A DNA stretch of 64,000 nt, taken from NCBI RefSeq assembly GCF_003013475.1, contig NZ_PXZO01000039.1, forward strand, positions 1 through 64,000, given 5' to 3'. Both the position numbers and the translations under genes were made by a program. Shown in pieces: positions 35,070-45,173 of this stretch. The notes below the pieces were generated by a model, which was not told the DNA's origin, ran no database searches, and worked only from the letters and a program-made list of their open reading frames with translations. The stretch is from Brevibacillus porteri (GTDB taxonomy: Bacteria; Bacillota; Bacilli; Brevibacillales; Brevibacillaceae). Position 1 is the first letter of the stretch. The number at the start of each line of letters is the position of its first letter.

Positions 35070-35339
35070 ATGACACAAGAATTACTTATGCAGATTGCCC
35101 AAAGCTCTGTTTATACCATCCTGCTCATTTCGGCACCCGCACTTGGGGTCGCCTTACTGGTCGGTTTGATGGTCAGTGTCTTTCAGGCAACGACACAAAT
35201 TCAGGAGCAGACACTCGCTTTCATTCCAAAGATCGTGGCCGTATTTGTCGTGATCTTGGCTGCTGGTCCATGGATGCTTCGGGTACTGCTTGATTTTACG
35301 ATGGGGATCTTCGGTAACCTTCATCGTTTTGTTGGGTAG
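35070..35339 (+). CDS. fliQ: Flagellar export gate protein FliQ
   Basis: An 89-residue, two-helix membrane subunit of the export gate with 'PALGVALLVGLMVSVFQATTQIQEQTLAFIPKI', of which 'QATTQIQEQTLAFIPKI' is the family signature. CAGGAGG precedes the ATG. Only three bases separate it from fliR. Confidence 0.97.
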   Translation: MTQELLMQIAQSSVYTILLISAPALGVALLVGLMVSVFQATTQIQEQTLAFIPKIVAVFVVILAAGPWMLRVLLDFTMGIFGNLHRFVG

Positions 35340-35342
35340 CAT

Positions 35343-36125
35343 ATGAATCTTTTTCTGATGTATCTGCCCGTATTCTTGCTTGTTTTTGTCCGAATGAGTG
35401 CCTTTTTTGTAACGGCTCCGTTCTTTTCCATTCGTGGTGTACCGAATCAGTTTAAAATCGGTCTTGCATTTGTCATGGCCGTCATCAGTTTTCAATCCTT
35501 GCCGGTGCAAGGCGAGATTCCGATGGATTTGACATTTATTCTGTATGTCATGAAGGAAGCGCTTGTTGGTGTCATTCTTGGTTACATATGTGAAATGATG
35601 TTTATCGCCATTCAGGTTGCCGGCGGACTGATGGACATGCAGATGGGTCTTGCAATGGCAAACGTGATTGACCCCAAAACGGGTACATATATCCCGGTGA
35701 CAGGTAACTTCAAAAACATTCTGGCTGTCCTGTACTTTTTCAGTATTGACGGGCATCACATGCTGATACAAGGTGTGATAAGCAGTTACCAGGTTATACC
35801 GGTGGACATCATGTGGGCGGCTTTCGGAAGCGAAAACGTCATGATGACAGCAGTAAAAACATTTCAAACGATGTTTGTGAGTGCATTTATGATTGCGGCG
35901 CCTATCGTCGTTGCATTGTTTCTGGTTGATCTCTCTCTTGGTATTATCGCCAAATCTGTCCCGCAGTTTAATATCTTTGTGGTGGGCTTGCCCATTAAAC
36001 TGCTTGCGGGCTTTTTACTGCTTATCGTGGTGATGCCTGCGTTCTTGCTGACCCTGAACGGATTGTTTGGGAACATGTTCCGGGCACTTGCAGAAATGAT
36101 GAAATCGCTCGGAGGATCACCATGA
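35343..36125 (+). CDS. fliR: Flagellar export gate protein FliR
   Basis: The 260-residue third gate subunit with about six hydrophobic helices. Signatures: 'LVFVRMSAFFVTAPFFS', 'GVILGYICEMMFIAIQVAGGLMDMQMG' (in part) and 'FVVGLPIKLLAGF'. No obvious ribosome binding site lies in the three-base gap from fliQ, so translation is probably coupled. Its stop overlaps the flhB start by four bases. Confidence 0.96.
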   Translation: MNLFLMYLPVFLLVFVRMSAFFVTAPFFSIRGVPNQFKIGLAFVMAVISFQSLPVQGEIPMDLTFILYVMKEALVGVILGYICEMMFIAIQVAGGLMDMQMGLAMANVIDPKTGTYIPVTGNFKNILAVLYFFSIDGHHMLIQGVISSYQVIPVDIMWAAFGSENVMMTAVKTFQTMFVSAFMIAAPIVVALFLVDLSLGIIAKSVPQFNIFVVGLPIKLLAGFLLLIVVMPAFLLTLNGLFGNMFRALAEMMKSLGGSP

Positions 36126-37219
36126 ATCAATTGAGGCTTTCTTATCAAGTAGATCTTCAATTTTTTAATGGGGAAAAGACAGAAAAAGCTACGCCCAAGA
36201 AAAAGCAAGACGCACGAAAAAAAGGGCAAGTCGCGAAAAGTCAGGATCTTTCCCCAGCCCTATCTTTGACAGCATTTTTCTTTCTGTTAATGATGCTTGG
36301 CTCTACCATGCTAGGCACATTTCAAGATTTGATGCGGGAGTCATTGATTACATACACCACGTGGCAATTAAATGAAGAAAATTTAAAAGTCATCGTGATG
36401 CAGCTCGTATTTGAAGCGATAAAAATTGTAGGACCTATTCTGGGCTTGAGTTTTCTTGTCGCATTTGCGGTGAACTACATGCAGGTAGGCTGGCTAATTA
36501 GTACAGAACCCCTTCAAATGAAACTGGAAAAGATCGATCCGATTAAAGGGGCAAAACGAATTTTTTCCTTACGCTCGCTCGTAGAGCTACTGAAATCTTT
36601 ATTGAAAATAAGCGCAGGCATATATGTCGCGTACGTCATTTTGTGGAATGCAAAGGAACAAGTTGTACAGCTTTCCTTATTGTCTCTCGGAGCAGTCCTA
36701 TCGTTTACTGCCGAAGAGGTGACAAAGCTGGGAATCTATCTCGGGTTATTGCTTTTCATTCTCGCGATTCTGGACTACGCCTATCAGCGTTATGAGCATG
36801 AAAAGAATCTGCGGATGTCCAAGCAGGATCTCAAGGACGAGCATAAGCAAGCGGAAGGTGATCCGCTTATCAAAGGGAAGATTCGTGAACGGCAAAGAAG
36901 TATGGCCATTCGCCGTATGATGCAGGAGCTTCCCAAAGCGGATGTCATTATTACGAACCCGACTCACTTTGCTGTTGCCGTTCGCTATGACGCAAGTGCG
37001 ATGAGTGCACCGACGGTAATCGCCAAAGGGCAAGACTATCTAGCATTAAAAATAAGGGAAGTAGCGAAAAAGCATCGTATCGTTACCATGGAAAACAAGC
37101 CCTTGGCCCGGGCTCTCTATAGTCAAGTTGAAGTTGGGCAACAAATTCCCGAAGAGATGTTTAAAGCGGTCGCGGAAGTTCTCGCGTACGTCTACAAGCT
37201 GCAAGGGAAAGTGAAATAA
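36122..37219 (+). CDS. flhB: Flagellar export switch protein FlhB
   Basis: FlhB changes export specificity from hook to filament through self-cleavage. The 365-residue protein has the basic N-terminus 'EKTEKATPKKKQDARKKGQV', four membrane helices and the cytoplasmic domain with the autocleavage motif 'NPTH' (Asn279-Pro280). GGAGG before the ATG lies in fliR. flhA follows after 18 bases. Confidence 0.97.
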   Translation: MNQLRLSYQVDLQFFNGEKTEKATPKKKQDARKKGQVAKSQDLSPALSLTAFFFLLMMLGSTMLGTFQDLMRESLITYTTWQLNEENLKVIVMQLVFEAIKIVGPILGLSFLVAFAVNYMQVGWLISTEPLQMKLEKIDPIKGAKRIFSLRSLVELLKSLLKISAGIYVAYVILWNAKEQVVQLSLLSLGAVLSFTAEEVTKLGIYLGLLLFILAILDYAYQRYEHEKNLRMSKQDLKDEHKQAEGDPLIKGKIRERQRSMAIRRMMQELPKADVIITNPTHFAVAVRYDASAMSAPTVIAKGQDYLALKIREVAKKHRIVTMENKPLARALYSQVEVGQQIPEEMFKAVAEVLAYVYKLQGKVK

Positions 37220-37237
37220 ATGGAAGGAGGATAACCA

Positions 37238-39280
37238 GTGGGATTCAAATTTAAAGAAGTTGGTACGATCCTTTTTGTCATAAGCATTGTTGTCATGATG
37301 GTAATCCCACTTCCTTCAGCGCTACTTGATTTGCTGTTGATTTTGAATATCTCCCTTGCATTGACCATCTTGCTTGTGTCGATGTATACAAAAGAAACTT
37401 TGGAATTCTCGATCTTTCCGACGGTTTTGCTTATTACAACACTTTTTCGACTAGCCTTGAACGTGTCGACGACGAGAAATATTCTATCGCACGGTGAAGG
37501 CGGTAAAGTTATTGAAACGTTCGGTAGCTTTGTAGTCGGTGGTAATCAAGTCGTCGGTTTCGTCGTGTTTCTGATCTTGATCATTATTCAGTTTATCGTA
37601 ATCACGAAAGGTTCTGAGCGTGTAGCTGAGGTAGCAGCACGTTTTACGCTCGACGCGATGCCTGGTAAACAGATGAGTATCGACGCCGATCTGAATGCAG
37701 GGATGATCACAGAAGCAGATGCACGTGTCCGAAGAAAAAAGATTGAGAACGAAGCTGACTTTTATGGAGCAATGGATGGTGCCAGCAAATTCGTAAAAGG
37801 GGACGCCATCGCGGGTATTATCATTTTTATCGTAAATATTATTGGTGGTTTTATCATCGGGATGCTCATTCACGATATGAGCTTTGCTGAATCTGCCTCT
37901 CGATTCACTACCATGTCTGTCGGTGACGCACTGGTGAGCCAGATTCCAGCGCTCTTAATCTCGACCGCAGCGGGTATTATTGTAACGCGTTCCACTTCTG
38001 GTGAAGGTCTTGGTGAAGACATCGTCAAGCAAATGTTCAGCTTTCCGCGTCTTCTCTATATCGTAGCCGGATGCATGTTATTGCTGGGTGTCTTTACACC
38101 GATTGGAATTCTGCCTGTACTTCCGGTATGCGGGATAATGGGATTTGCTGCTTGGAAAATGGAGAAGAACCAAAAGATGCAAATCCAAGAATCCGCCGAT
38201 CAGGTGGAAGAGCAGCAATTGGAAGAAGTACGCAGTCCAGAAAGTGTCGTGAACCTGTTACAGGTCGATCCGATCGAATTCGAGTTCGGTTATGGCTTAA
38301 TCCCGCTTGCCGATGTGAAGCAGGGAGGAGATTTGTTAGATCGGGTCATTATGATTCGAAGACAAATCGCACTCGAGATGGGGATTGTTGTACCGGTCAT
38401 TCGTATACGTGACAACATCCAGCTTCGACCGAATGAATATATGATTAAAATAAAAGGCAACCAGGTCGCAAAAGGGGAAATCATGCTGGATCACTATCTG
38501 GCGATGAGCCCGGGGATCGAAGATGATTCTATTGTTGGTATAGAAACCGTAGAACCTGCGTTTGGATTGCCTGCATTATGGGTAACAGAAGAGAATAAGG
38601 AGATTGCTGAGCTTTCCGGCTATACAGTTGTCGATCCGCCATCTGTTGTGGCTACACACTTGACAGAGGTCATCAAGCGACATGCCCACGAATTGTTAGG
38701 TCGCCAGGAAACAAGGGCCCTGATCGACAATGTAAGGGAGACAGCACCAGTTCTCGTAGACGAGCTGATTCCAAGTATGCTCGCCATTGGGGACGTACAA
38801 AAAGTATTGCAAAAGCTGTTGCGTGAAAAAGTGTCTGTTCGAAATCTCCACGTCATCCTTGAAGCACTTGCGGATCAAGCCTTGTATACAAAAGATCCAG
38901 ATGTACTGACAGAATATGTGAGACAGGCGATGGCGCGACAGATCACACTCCAATTTACGGAGCCAGGACAACCACTTCGCGTGCTTACAGCTGGAGCAGG
39001 ATTGGAAAAAGCAATCTCTGAACGTGTGGAACAGTCTGAGCAAGGAAGCTATCTGGCGATGGATCCGGAAACGTCTCAGCGAATATTCCAAAACATGTCG
39101 ACTGAAGTGAGCAAAATGATCAACTCGGGTCAACAGCCGATCATTCTTTCATCACCAGCGGTCCGAATGTACTTGCGTCAATTAGTAGATCGCATGATGC
39201 CAGACGTTCCCGTTTTGTCGTACAGCGAGCTCGAACCACATGTTGAAGTGCAAAGCGTAGGGATGGTGAACATTTCGTGA
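37238..39280 (+). CDS. flhA: Flagellar export protein FlhA
   Basis: The large export-gate subunit that forms the nonameric ring under the membrane and docks chaperone-substrate pairs. It has 680 residues: eight hydrophobic segments in the first 320 residues with the FHIPEP block ('FPTVLLITTLFRLALNVSTTR', partly cited, and 'DALVSQIPALLISTAAGIIVTR', partly cited), then the soluble domain (about 340-680). It starts with GTG after AAGGAGG. The stop overlaps the flhF start by four bases. Confidence 0.97.
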   Translation: MGFKFKEVGTILFVISIVVMMVIPLPSALLDLLLILNISLALTILLVSMYTKETLEFSIFPTVLLITTLFRLALNVSTTRNILSHGEGGKVIETFGSFVVGGNQVVGFVVFLILIIIQFIVITKGSERVAEVAARFTLDAMPGKQMSIDADLNAGMITEADARVRRKKIENEADFYGAMDGASKFVKGDAIAGIIIFIVNIIGGFIIGMLIHDMSFAESASRFTTMSVGDALVSQIPALLISTAAGIIVTRSTSGEGLGEDIVKQMFSFPRLLYIVAGCMLLLGVFTPIGILPVLPVCGIMGFAAWKMEKNQKMQIQESADQVEEQQLEEVRSPESVVNLLQVDPIEFEFGYGLIPLADVKQGGDLLDRVIMIRRQIALEMGIVVPVIRIRDNIQLRPNEYMIKIKGNQVAKGEIMLDHYLAMSPGIEDDSIVGIETVEPAFGLPALWVTEENKEIAELSGYTVVDPPSVVATHLTEVIKRHAHELLGRQETRALIDNVRETAPVLVDELIPSMLAIGDVQKVLQKLLREKVSVRNLHVILEALADQALYTKDPDVLTEYVRQAMARQITLQFTEPGQPLRVLTAGAGLEKAISERVEQSEQGSYLAMDPETSQRIFQNMSTEVSKMINSGQQPIILSSPAVRMYLRQLVDRMMPDVPVLSYSELEPHVEVQSVGMVNIS

Positions 39281-40623
39281 GGGTAAAACGTTACATTGTC
39301 GATTCGATGCCAGAAGCAATGGGAAAAATCAGGACGGACTTAGGAATGGATGCTGTGATTCTTAATTCCAAGCCGATAAAAACAGGTGGATTGTTCGGGA
39401 TGTTTGGCAAACAACGAATCGAAGTAATCGCTGCTGTCGATGAAAAGGCATCCGAGCGAGAAAATCCAACAGTAGCAGCTGAACATCGAACCAACAACGT
39501 TTTGCCCAAATCGCAGACGGGTACGTACACCGCTGCTCAAGCGTATCGAAGACCGACTGTGACAAAAACATCGGAGAATCAACAAGTTGAATCAACAGGT
39601 AGGGAGCAGGTCGTAGCCGCGATAACACAAACCGCGGTTGCGACGCCTCCAAAAGAAGAGATCCCAGATACGAGAGCTGTGCAAAAGCAAGGAGAGCCAG
39701 CTGAGCAGCATGCTCCTGTCATGACAACCCAAGAAAGAGCTTTACCCGCAAGCAATCATGACGCGATTGCCACTGAAATGCGAGATATGCGTCAAATGTT
39801 TCAAAAGCTGTTGGTGCATGACTTAAGTGAACAACTTCCTCCAGAGATACAGTCTATTCGTGCAAAGCTACTGAAACAAGAAGTGACTGAAGAGCTAACA
39901 GCGGAAATCATTCGAAAAGTAATGGAAATGTCGCAACCGGGTGAAAAGTGGACGGAGGAAGAAGCATTTGCTGTATGCCGAACGATTATCACTTCGATGA
40001 TTGAGCCATATACAGCATCTTCGCCAAAGCTGGGTAAGAACGTACGGTATGCTTTCTTTTTCGGTCCGACAGGGGTTGGAAAAACAACGACCATTGCGAA
40101 GCTTGCGGCGAACAGCATGTTGAAGGAAAAACGAAAAATCGGCTTTATCACGGCTGATACGTATCGAATGGCAGCAGTAGAACAATTGAAGACGTACGCA
40201 AACATTTTGAATGTCCCGCTGGAGGTTGTCTTTTCTCCGAAAGAAATGGCGGCAGCGATGGAACGTTTAAGTGATTGTGACCTCATTTTTGTCGATACGG
40301 CTGGACGAAATTTTCGCAACGATGAATACGTGGAAGGCATTCGTGAATTGTTGGAGCATGGAAAAGACAGCGTGAACTATCTAGTACTTAGCTTGAGCTC
40401 CAAATCCAACGATATGAAAGCGATCGTCCAAAATTTTGCGGAAGTTCAAGTGAAGCAAGTCATTTTTACAAAAGCGGATGAAACGAACAGCTTTGGCACG
40501 ATGTTGAATGTTTGTCAGGAGATGAATCTACAGCTCTCCTATGTAACGACAGGTCAAAATGTACCAGATGATATCGTTGTAGCTACACCCGAGCTGGTTT
40601 CAACGATGATTATGGGAGAGTAA
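39277..40623 (+). CDS. flhF: Flagellar placement GTPase FlhF
   Basis: An SRP-type GTPase that sets the number and place of flagella. The 448-residue protein has a variable N-terminal B domain (to about 170, low-complexity Gln/Thr/Pro/Glu), an N domain, and the G domain with P-loop 'GPTGVGKTT' (about 262-270), 'TADTYRMAAVEQLKTYA', 'VDTAGRNFRND' and 'FTKADETNSFGTMLN'. It starts with GTG overlapping the end of flhA. FlhG, its partner, is next. Confidence 0.96.
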   Translation: MRVKRYIVDSMPEAMGKIRTDLGMDAVILNSKPIKTGGLFGMFGKQRIEVIAAVDEKASERENPTVAAEHRTNNVLPKSQTGTYTAAQAYRRPTVTKTSENQQVESTGREQVVAAITQTAVATPPKEEIPDTRAVQKQGEPAEQHAPVMTTQERALPASNHDAIATEMRDMRQMFQKLLVHDLSEQLPPEIQSIRAKLLKQEVTEELTAEIIRKVMEMSQPGEKWTEEEAFAVCRTIITSMIEPYTASSPKLGKNVRYAFFFGPTGVGKTTTIAKLAANSMLKEKRKIGFITADTYRMAAVEQLKTYANILNVPLEVVFSPKEMAAAMERLSDCDLIFVDTAGRNFRNDEYVEGIRELLEHGKDSVNYLVLSLSSKSNDMKAIVQNFAEVQVKQVIFTKADETNSFGTMLNVCQEMNLQLSYVTTGQNVPDDIVVATPELVSTMIMGE

Positions 40624-40627
40624 ACAG

Positions 40628-41491
40628 ATGCGTGACCAAGCAGAGCAACTCCGTGAGCGGATGCTACAAAACAAGAAGACACGACCAACTAGACTGGTGA
40701 CAGTGACGAGTGGAAAAGGTGGTGTCGGCAAGTCCAATTTCAGTTTGAATTTTGGGCTTGGTTTGATTGAGAAGGGTCATAAGGCGGTTTTGTTTGACTT
40801 GGATCTGGGTCTGGCAAATCTGGATGTATTAATGGGAATTACACCAAAAAAGCATCTGTTTCATTTGTTAGAGCCAGATACGACTGTTTGGGACATTATC
40901 GAGCACGGGCCAGGAGGCTTAGAATTTATCGCGGGTGGTTCTGGATTTACACAGATTATGCAATTAGATGATCACAAGCTTGATCGCTTATTCTCTCATC
41001 TGGACCCGCTGCAAGGCTATGCCGACACAATCATTTTTGATACGGGAGCAGGTTTTTCAAAAGAATCCATGCGATTCATGCTCTCCTCAGACGAGGTCAT
41101 CCTCGTTACCACCCCCGAACCACCAGCGATAACGGATGCATATGCAGTCATCAAGATGCTACACGCACGTAACCCCGCTGTCTCCATTCGATTGGTGATA
41201 AACCGAGCGTCGTCGGAGAGAGAAGGGAAAATGACGGCGGACAAGCTTGCGATGGTTTCTAAACGCTTTTTGAATCTGGATATTCAGTCGCTTGGATATG
41301 TTTCGGATGATCCTTATGTTTCAAAAGCTGTTAAAATGCAGCGTCCTTTTCTACTTACATATCCACAATCGCAAGCCGCGAGAAGCATACGAAATCTGGT
41401 AGAACGGTATTTGGATCGTCCGGGTACTTCAGATGCTTCTGTCAGTGGTCTCAATGGATTTCTTGCGAAGTTGAGGCACTTCATACGATGA
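40628..41491 (+). CDS. flhG: Flagellar number regulator ATPase FlhG (YlxH)
   Basis: A MinD-type ATPase that stimulates FlhF GTPase activity and controls flagellar pattern. The 287-residue protein starts with the activation helix 'DQAEQLRERM', has the deviant Walker A 'GKGGVGKSN' (28-36), 'FDLDLGLANLDVLMGI', and 'IFDTGAGFSKE'. It ends with a basic amphipathic helix (FLAKLRHFIR) that would mediate membrane binding. Only four bases lie between it and flhF. Confidence 0.95.
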   Translation: MRDQAEQLRERMLQNKKTRPTRLVTVTSGKGGVGKSNFSLNFGLGLIEKGHKAVLFDLDLGLANLDVLMGITPKKHLFHLLEPDTTVWDIIEHGPGGLEFIAGGSGFTQIMQLDDHKLDRLFSHLDPLQGYADTIIFDTGAGFSKESMRFMLSSDEVILVTTPEPPAITDAYAVIKMLHARNPAVSIRLVINRASSEREGKMTADKLAMVSKRFLNLDIQSLGYVSDDPYVSKAVKMQRPFLLTYPQSQAARSIRNLVERYLDRPGTSDASVSGLNGFLAKLRHFIR

Positions 41492-41522
41492 GACATAAAA
41501 GTAGGAAGGGAGCGACATTCGA

Positions 41523-42629
41523 ATGAGCAAAATCCGCGTTCTCGTCACGGACGATTCTGCATTCATGCGTAAAGTAATTTCGGACATTTTATCAACGGAT
41601 CCTGAGATTGAAGTGATTGATCGAGCTAAGAATGGACTCGAATGTATTGAAAAATGTAAAGAACTGGCGCCGGATGTTCTAACTCTCGACATTGAAATGC
41701 CGGTTATGAACGGTTTGGACGCTTTGGAAAAGCTGATGAATGAATGCCCGGTTCCTATTGTCATGTTGAGCAGCCTGACAAAAGAAGGGGCCGAAGCTAC
41801 GATTCATGCGTTGGAGCTAGGCGCGTTTGACTTTGTAACGAAGCCGTCTGGTCCAATTTCTCTCGACATCCACAAAGTGGGCGATCGTCTTATCGAGCGC
41901 GTGAAGGCTGCGGCAGCATCGAAAGTACGTTTGAGAAAGCAGATCCCTCGCATAGTCAAACTGGTATCTTCCGAATCAAAAGCTGCACCGGCATCTCCAG
42001 TAATACGTACGAAAATACCGAGCCCGCCTGCCGTGATGCGGTCACAAGTGGGCGGAAAGGCAAGACTGGTGGTTTTAGGTACATCTACGGGTGGTCCTAA
42101 AGCATTGCAGAGTGTACTCACTGCAATTCCGGCGAATTTTCCGGCACCAATTGCCATCGTTCAGCATATGCCAGCAGGTTTCACAAAATCGTTAGCAAAT
42201 CGGCTAGACTCGTTATGCCAAATTCGAGTAACCGAGGTTGTCGATGGCGAGTATTTGGAAAATGGTACAGCTTACATCGCTCCAGGAGGCTTCCATTTCG
42301 AAGTTCGTCAAGTAAATGGGAGACTTCAGGCCTATTTACATCAAGAGGAGCCACGAGGCGGTCACAGACCGTCTGTCGATATCCTGTTTGAATCAGTCAG
42401 TCAATTGACAAACGTAGACAAATGGGCAATCATCATGACAGGCATGGGAAATGATGGGACTAAAGGGCTAAAGCGTATGAAGGAGCTTGGCGCTGTCACA
42501 AGTATTATCGAAGATGAGTCGAGTTGTGTCGTATACGGAATGCCACGAGCAGCGATTCAAGCAGGCTTGGCAGACAACGTGGCCCCATTAGAAAAGATTC
42601 CAGAGCTGTTGTGCAAGCTCTTGCACTGA
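41523..42629 (+). CDS. cheB: Chemotaxis methylesterase/deamidase CheB
   Basis: CheB removes methyl groups from receptors. The 368-residue protein has a receiver domain with Asp56 in 'TLDIEMPVMNG', a linker (about 135-175), and the esterase domain with the catalytic triad: Ser188 in 'GTSTGGPKAL', His in 'VQHMPAGF' and Asp in 'MTGMGNDGTKG'. GGGAGCG precedes the ATG. The cheA gene follows at once. Confidence 0.97.
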   Translation: MSKIRVLVTDDSAFMRKVISDILSTDPEIEVIDRAKNGLECIEKCKELAPDVLTLDIEMPVMNGLDALEKLMNECPVPIVMLSSLTKEGAEATIHALELGAFDFVTKPSGPISLDIHKVGDRLIERVKAAAASKVRLRKQIPRIVKLVSSESKAAPASPVIRTKIPSPPAVMRSQVGGKARLVVLGTSTGGPKALQSVLTAIPANFPAPIAIVQHMPAGFTKSLANRLDSLCQIRVTEVVDGEYLENGTAYIAPGGFHFEVRQVNGRLQAYLHQEEPRGGHRPSVDILFESVSQLTNVDKWAIIMTGMGNDGTKGLKRMKELGAVTSIIEDESSCVVYGMPRAAIQAGLADNVAPLEKIPELLCKLLH

Positions 42630-42650
42630 TTTTTGGGAGGTGGATCACCT

Positions 42651-44675
42651 ATGGATATGAATCAGTATTTGGACATGTTTATTGAGGAGTCAAAGGAACA
42701 CCTACAGGCAATCAACGCCAACTTGTTACTCTTGGAAAGTGATCCGGGTAATATTGGCCACGTCAAAGAGATTTTTCGTTCCGCTCATACATTGAAGGGT
42801 ATGTCGGCGACCATGGGCTTTGAAGACATGGCGAGTTTGACTCACGAAGCGGAAAATGTACTGGACCTGATTCGCAATCAGAAGTTAACGATTACCAGTG
42901 ATATCATGGACGCTATTTTTCAGAGCGTAGATTTGATTGAAGGCATGGTCATCGATATCACAGAGGGTGGAGACGGTTCAGCGGATGTATCCGCTATTGT
43001 AAAGAAGCTGCGGGCGATTGTAGCTGGAGATTTTTCAGCCGAGCAGGAAGTAGCAGCTGCTACGATGGTAGTGGAAGCACCGCAAGAGGAAAGTACACCA
43101 GCTGAAGAGCATGAGCTGGACGATTATGCAATGATGGTCTTGAAGCAGTCTCAGGAGCTCGGAAATAACGTTTTGTGGATCAAAGTTACATTGAATGAAA
43201 ACTGCTTGCTCAAGGCTGCTCGCTCTTACATGGTTTTTGATCAATTGGAATCCATGGGTGAAGTGATCAAAACGAAGCCAGCTGTTGAAGATATCGAGAA
43301 TGAACGATTTGAACAATCGTTTGAAATCGCCTATGTGACGGAGCAATCGATTGAAAAAGTACGAACTACGATTCTTAACATTTCGGAAATCCAAGATGTG
43401 ACAATCGAAACGATTCAATTGAAGAGTGAAGCTCCACCTGCTCCCGTAGTGCAACAGACGCCAGCGCCAGCTGAAAAAGGAGCAGCAGAAGCTCCTCAAG
43501 CACCTGCGAAGAAGGCGACGGCTGGTGGAAAAACAATTCGTGTGGATATCGAACGCTTGGATATCTTGATGAATCTGTTTAGCGAATTAGTCATTGACCG
43601 CGGTCGTTTGGAGCAGTTGGCACGCGAGATCGGAAAGAATGAACTGCAGGAAACCGTGGAGCACATGAGTCGGATTAGTGGCGATTTGCAAAACATCATT
43701 TTGACCATGCGGATGGTTCCGGTGGAGCAAGTATTCAATCGTTTCCCACGTATGATTCGCGATCTGCAAAAAGATCTGAATAAAAAAGTGAATCTGGAGA
43801 TTATCGGTGCGGAGACAGAATTGGACCGTACTGTCATCGACGAAATCGGGGACCCACTCAATCACTTGCTGCGTAACTCGCTTGACCACGGAATTGAGTC
43901 TCCAGCAGATCGGAAAAAGGCGGGTAAGCCAGAGGAAGGAAAAATCGAGCTCCGCGCTTTCCATAGTGGGAACCATGTATTTATTGAAGTAAAAGATGAC
44001 GGTGCTGGAATCAATAAAGATAAAGTTCTCAAAAAAGCGCTTGAGAGAGGGATTGTCAATCCTGCTACTGCAGATAGCATGAGCGACAAGCAAATCCACG
44101 AGTTGCTTTTTGCAGCAGGCTTTAGTACAGCGGAGGTTGTATCTGATATTTCCGGTCGTGGTGTTGGACTGGATGTCGTTAAGTCCAAAATTGAATCGTT
44201 GGGTGGCAGTGTCAGCGTAGATTCTGTGCGCGGTCAGGGCACGATTTTCCTCATTCAATTGCCGCTTACGCTCTCTATCATTTCCGCGATGCTGGTACAA
44301 GTGAAAGATGAGAAGTACGCTGTCCCACTCAGCTCCATCATTGAGACGGCTGTATTTAAAAAAGATCAAATCATGATGGCTCACCGCCAAAAAGTGATCG
44401 ACTTCCGGGGACGTGTAGTTCCGCTCGTTTCGCTGCAGGACATTTTCCAAGTACCTGAGAATGGGGAAACGATGGAAGATGAAGTGGCAGTCGTCATCGT
44501 ACGTAAAGGTGAGAAAATGGCAGGCCTTGTCGTCGATTCGTTCATCGGTCAACAAGAGATTGTTCTAAAATCTCTCGGCAAATATCTGGTTAATGTATTT
44601 GCTATTTCAGGTGCAACGATCTTGGGAGACGGACAGGTCGCGCTCATCATAGATTGTAACTCGCTGATTAAGTAG
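42651..44675 (+). CDS. cheA: Chemotaxis histidine kinase CheA
   Basis: CheA phosphorylates CheY and CheB in response to receptors. The 674-residue protein has P1 with the phospho-accepting His46 in 'RSAHTLKGMSATMGF', a P2 domain (about 150-255), an Ala/Pro linker, the dimerisation domain P3, the kinase P4 with 'HLLRNSLDHGIE', 'VKDDGAGI' and 'GRGVGLDVVK', and the CheW-like P5. The ATG at 42651 follows GGGAGGTGG; an in-frame TTG at 42633 lies at that site's start. Confidence 0.98.
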   Translation: MDMNQYLDMFIEESKEHLQAINANLLLLESDPGNIGHVKEIFRSAHTLKGMSATMGFEDMASLTHEAENVLDLIRNQKLTITSDIMDAIFQSVDLIEGMVIDITEGGDGSADVSAIVKKLRAIVAGDFSAEQEVAAATMVVEAPQEESTPAEEHELDDYAMMVLKQSQELGNNVLWIKVTLNENCLLKAARSYMVFDQLESMGEVIKTKPAVEDIENERFEQSFEIAYVTEQSIEKVRTTILNISEIQDVTIETIQLKSEAPPAPVVQQTPAPAEKGAAEAPQAPAKKATAGGKTIRVDIERLDILMNLFSELVIDRGRLEQLAREIGKNELQETVEHMSRISGDLQNIILTMRMVPVEQVFNRFPRMIRDLQKDLNKKVNLEIIGAETELDRTVIDEIGDPLNHLLRNSLDHGIESPADRKKAGKPEEGKIELRAFHSGNHVFIEVKDDGAGINKDKVLKKALERGIVNPATADSMSDKQIHELLFAAGFSTAEVVSDISGRGVGLDVVKSKIESLGGSVSVDSVRGQGTIFLIQLPLTLSIISAMLVQVKDEKYAVPLSSIIETAVFKKDQIMMAHRQKVIDFRGRVVPLVSLQDIFQVPENGETMEDEVAVVIVRKGEKMAGLVVDSFIGQQEIVLKSLGKYLVNVFAISGATILGDGQVALIIDCNSLIK

Positions 44676-44691
44676 AAGGAGGGGCAGCCGC

Positions 44692-45168
44692 ATGCTCGAT
44701 CAAAAAGAAGTCATTAGCGAAGTCAAAGTGATTGTCTTTCGATTGAAGGACGAAGAGTATGGCGTAGAGGTTCATCAAGTCAAATCCATTGAAAAGCTGG
44801 AGCACATCACAAGAGTTCCGCGAACGCCTAGTTTCGTCAAAGGGGTTATTAATCTGCGTGGCGTTGTGACACCGATTATTGACCTACGCAATCGCTTTAG
44901 TCTCGAAGAAAGCGTCTATTCCGAAGCAACTCGAATCATTATCGTGGCCGTAGGTGAATTGGAAGTGGGTCTCATTGTAGATGCTGCTAACGATGTTATC
45001 GATATACCAGTTGATGCGATTGAACCGCCTCCAGAGGTTGTTGGAGGAGTGGAAGCTGCTTATTTGCGAGGTGTCGCTAAGCTGGATAAACGACTGTTAA
45101 TCCTCTTAAATCTCGATAAAGTATTGAGCACTGAGGAAATCAAGCAGTTGGACGCAATTGAGGGGTAA
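44692..45168 (+). CDS. cheW: Chemotaxis coupling protein CheW
   Basis: CheW links CheA to receptors. The 158-residue single-domain protein has 'VIVFRLKDEEYGVEVHQVKSIEK' (in part), 'FVKGVINLRGVVTPIIDLR' and 'GLIVDAANDVIDI'. AAGGAGGGG precedes the ATG. It is five bases from cheC. Confidence 0.97.
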   Translation: MLDQKEVISEVKVIVFRLKDEEYGVEVHQVKSIEKLEHITRVPRTPSFVKGVINLRGVVTPIIDLRNRFSLEESVYSEATRIIIVAVGELEVGLIVDAANDVIDIPVDAIEPPPEVVGGVEAAYLRGVAKLDKRLLILLNLDKVLSTEEIKQLDAIEG

Positions 45169-45173
45169 GTAAA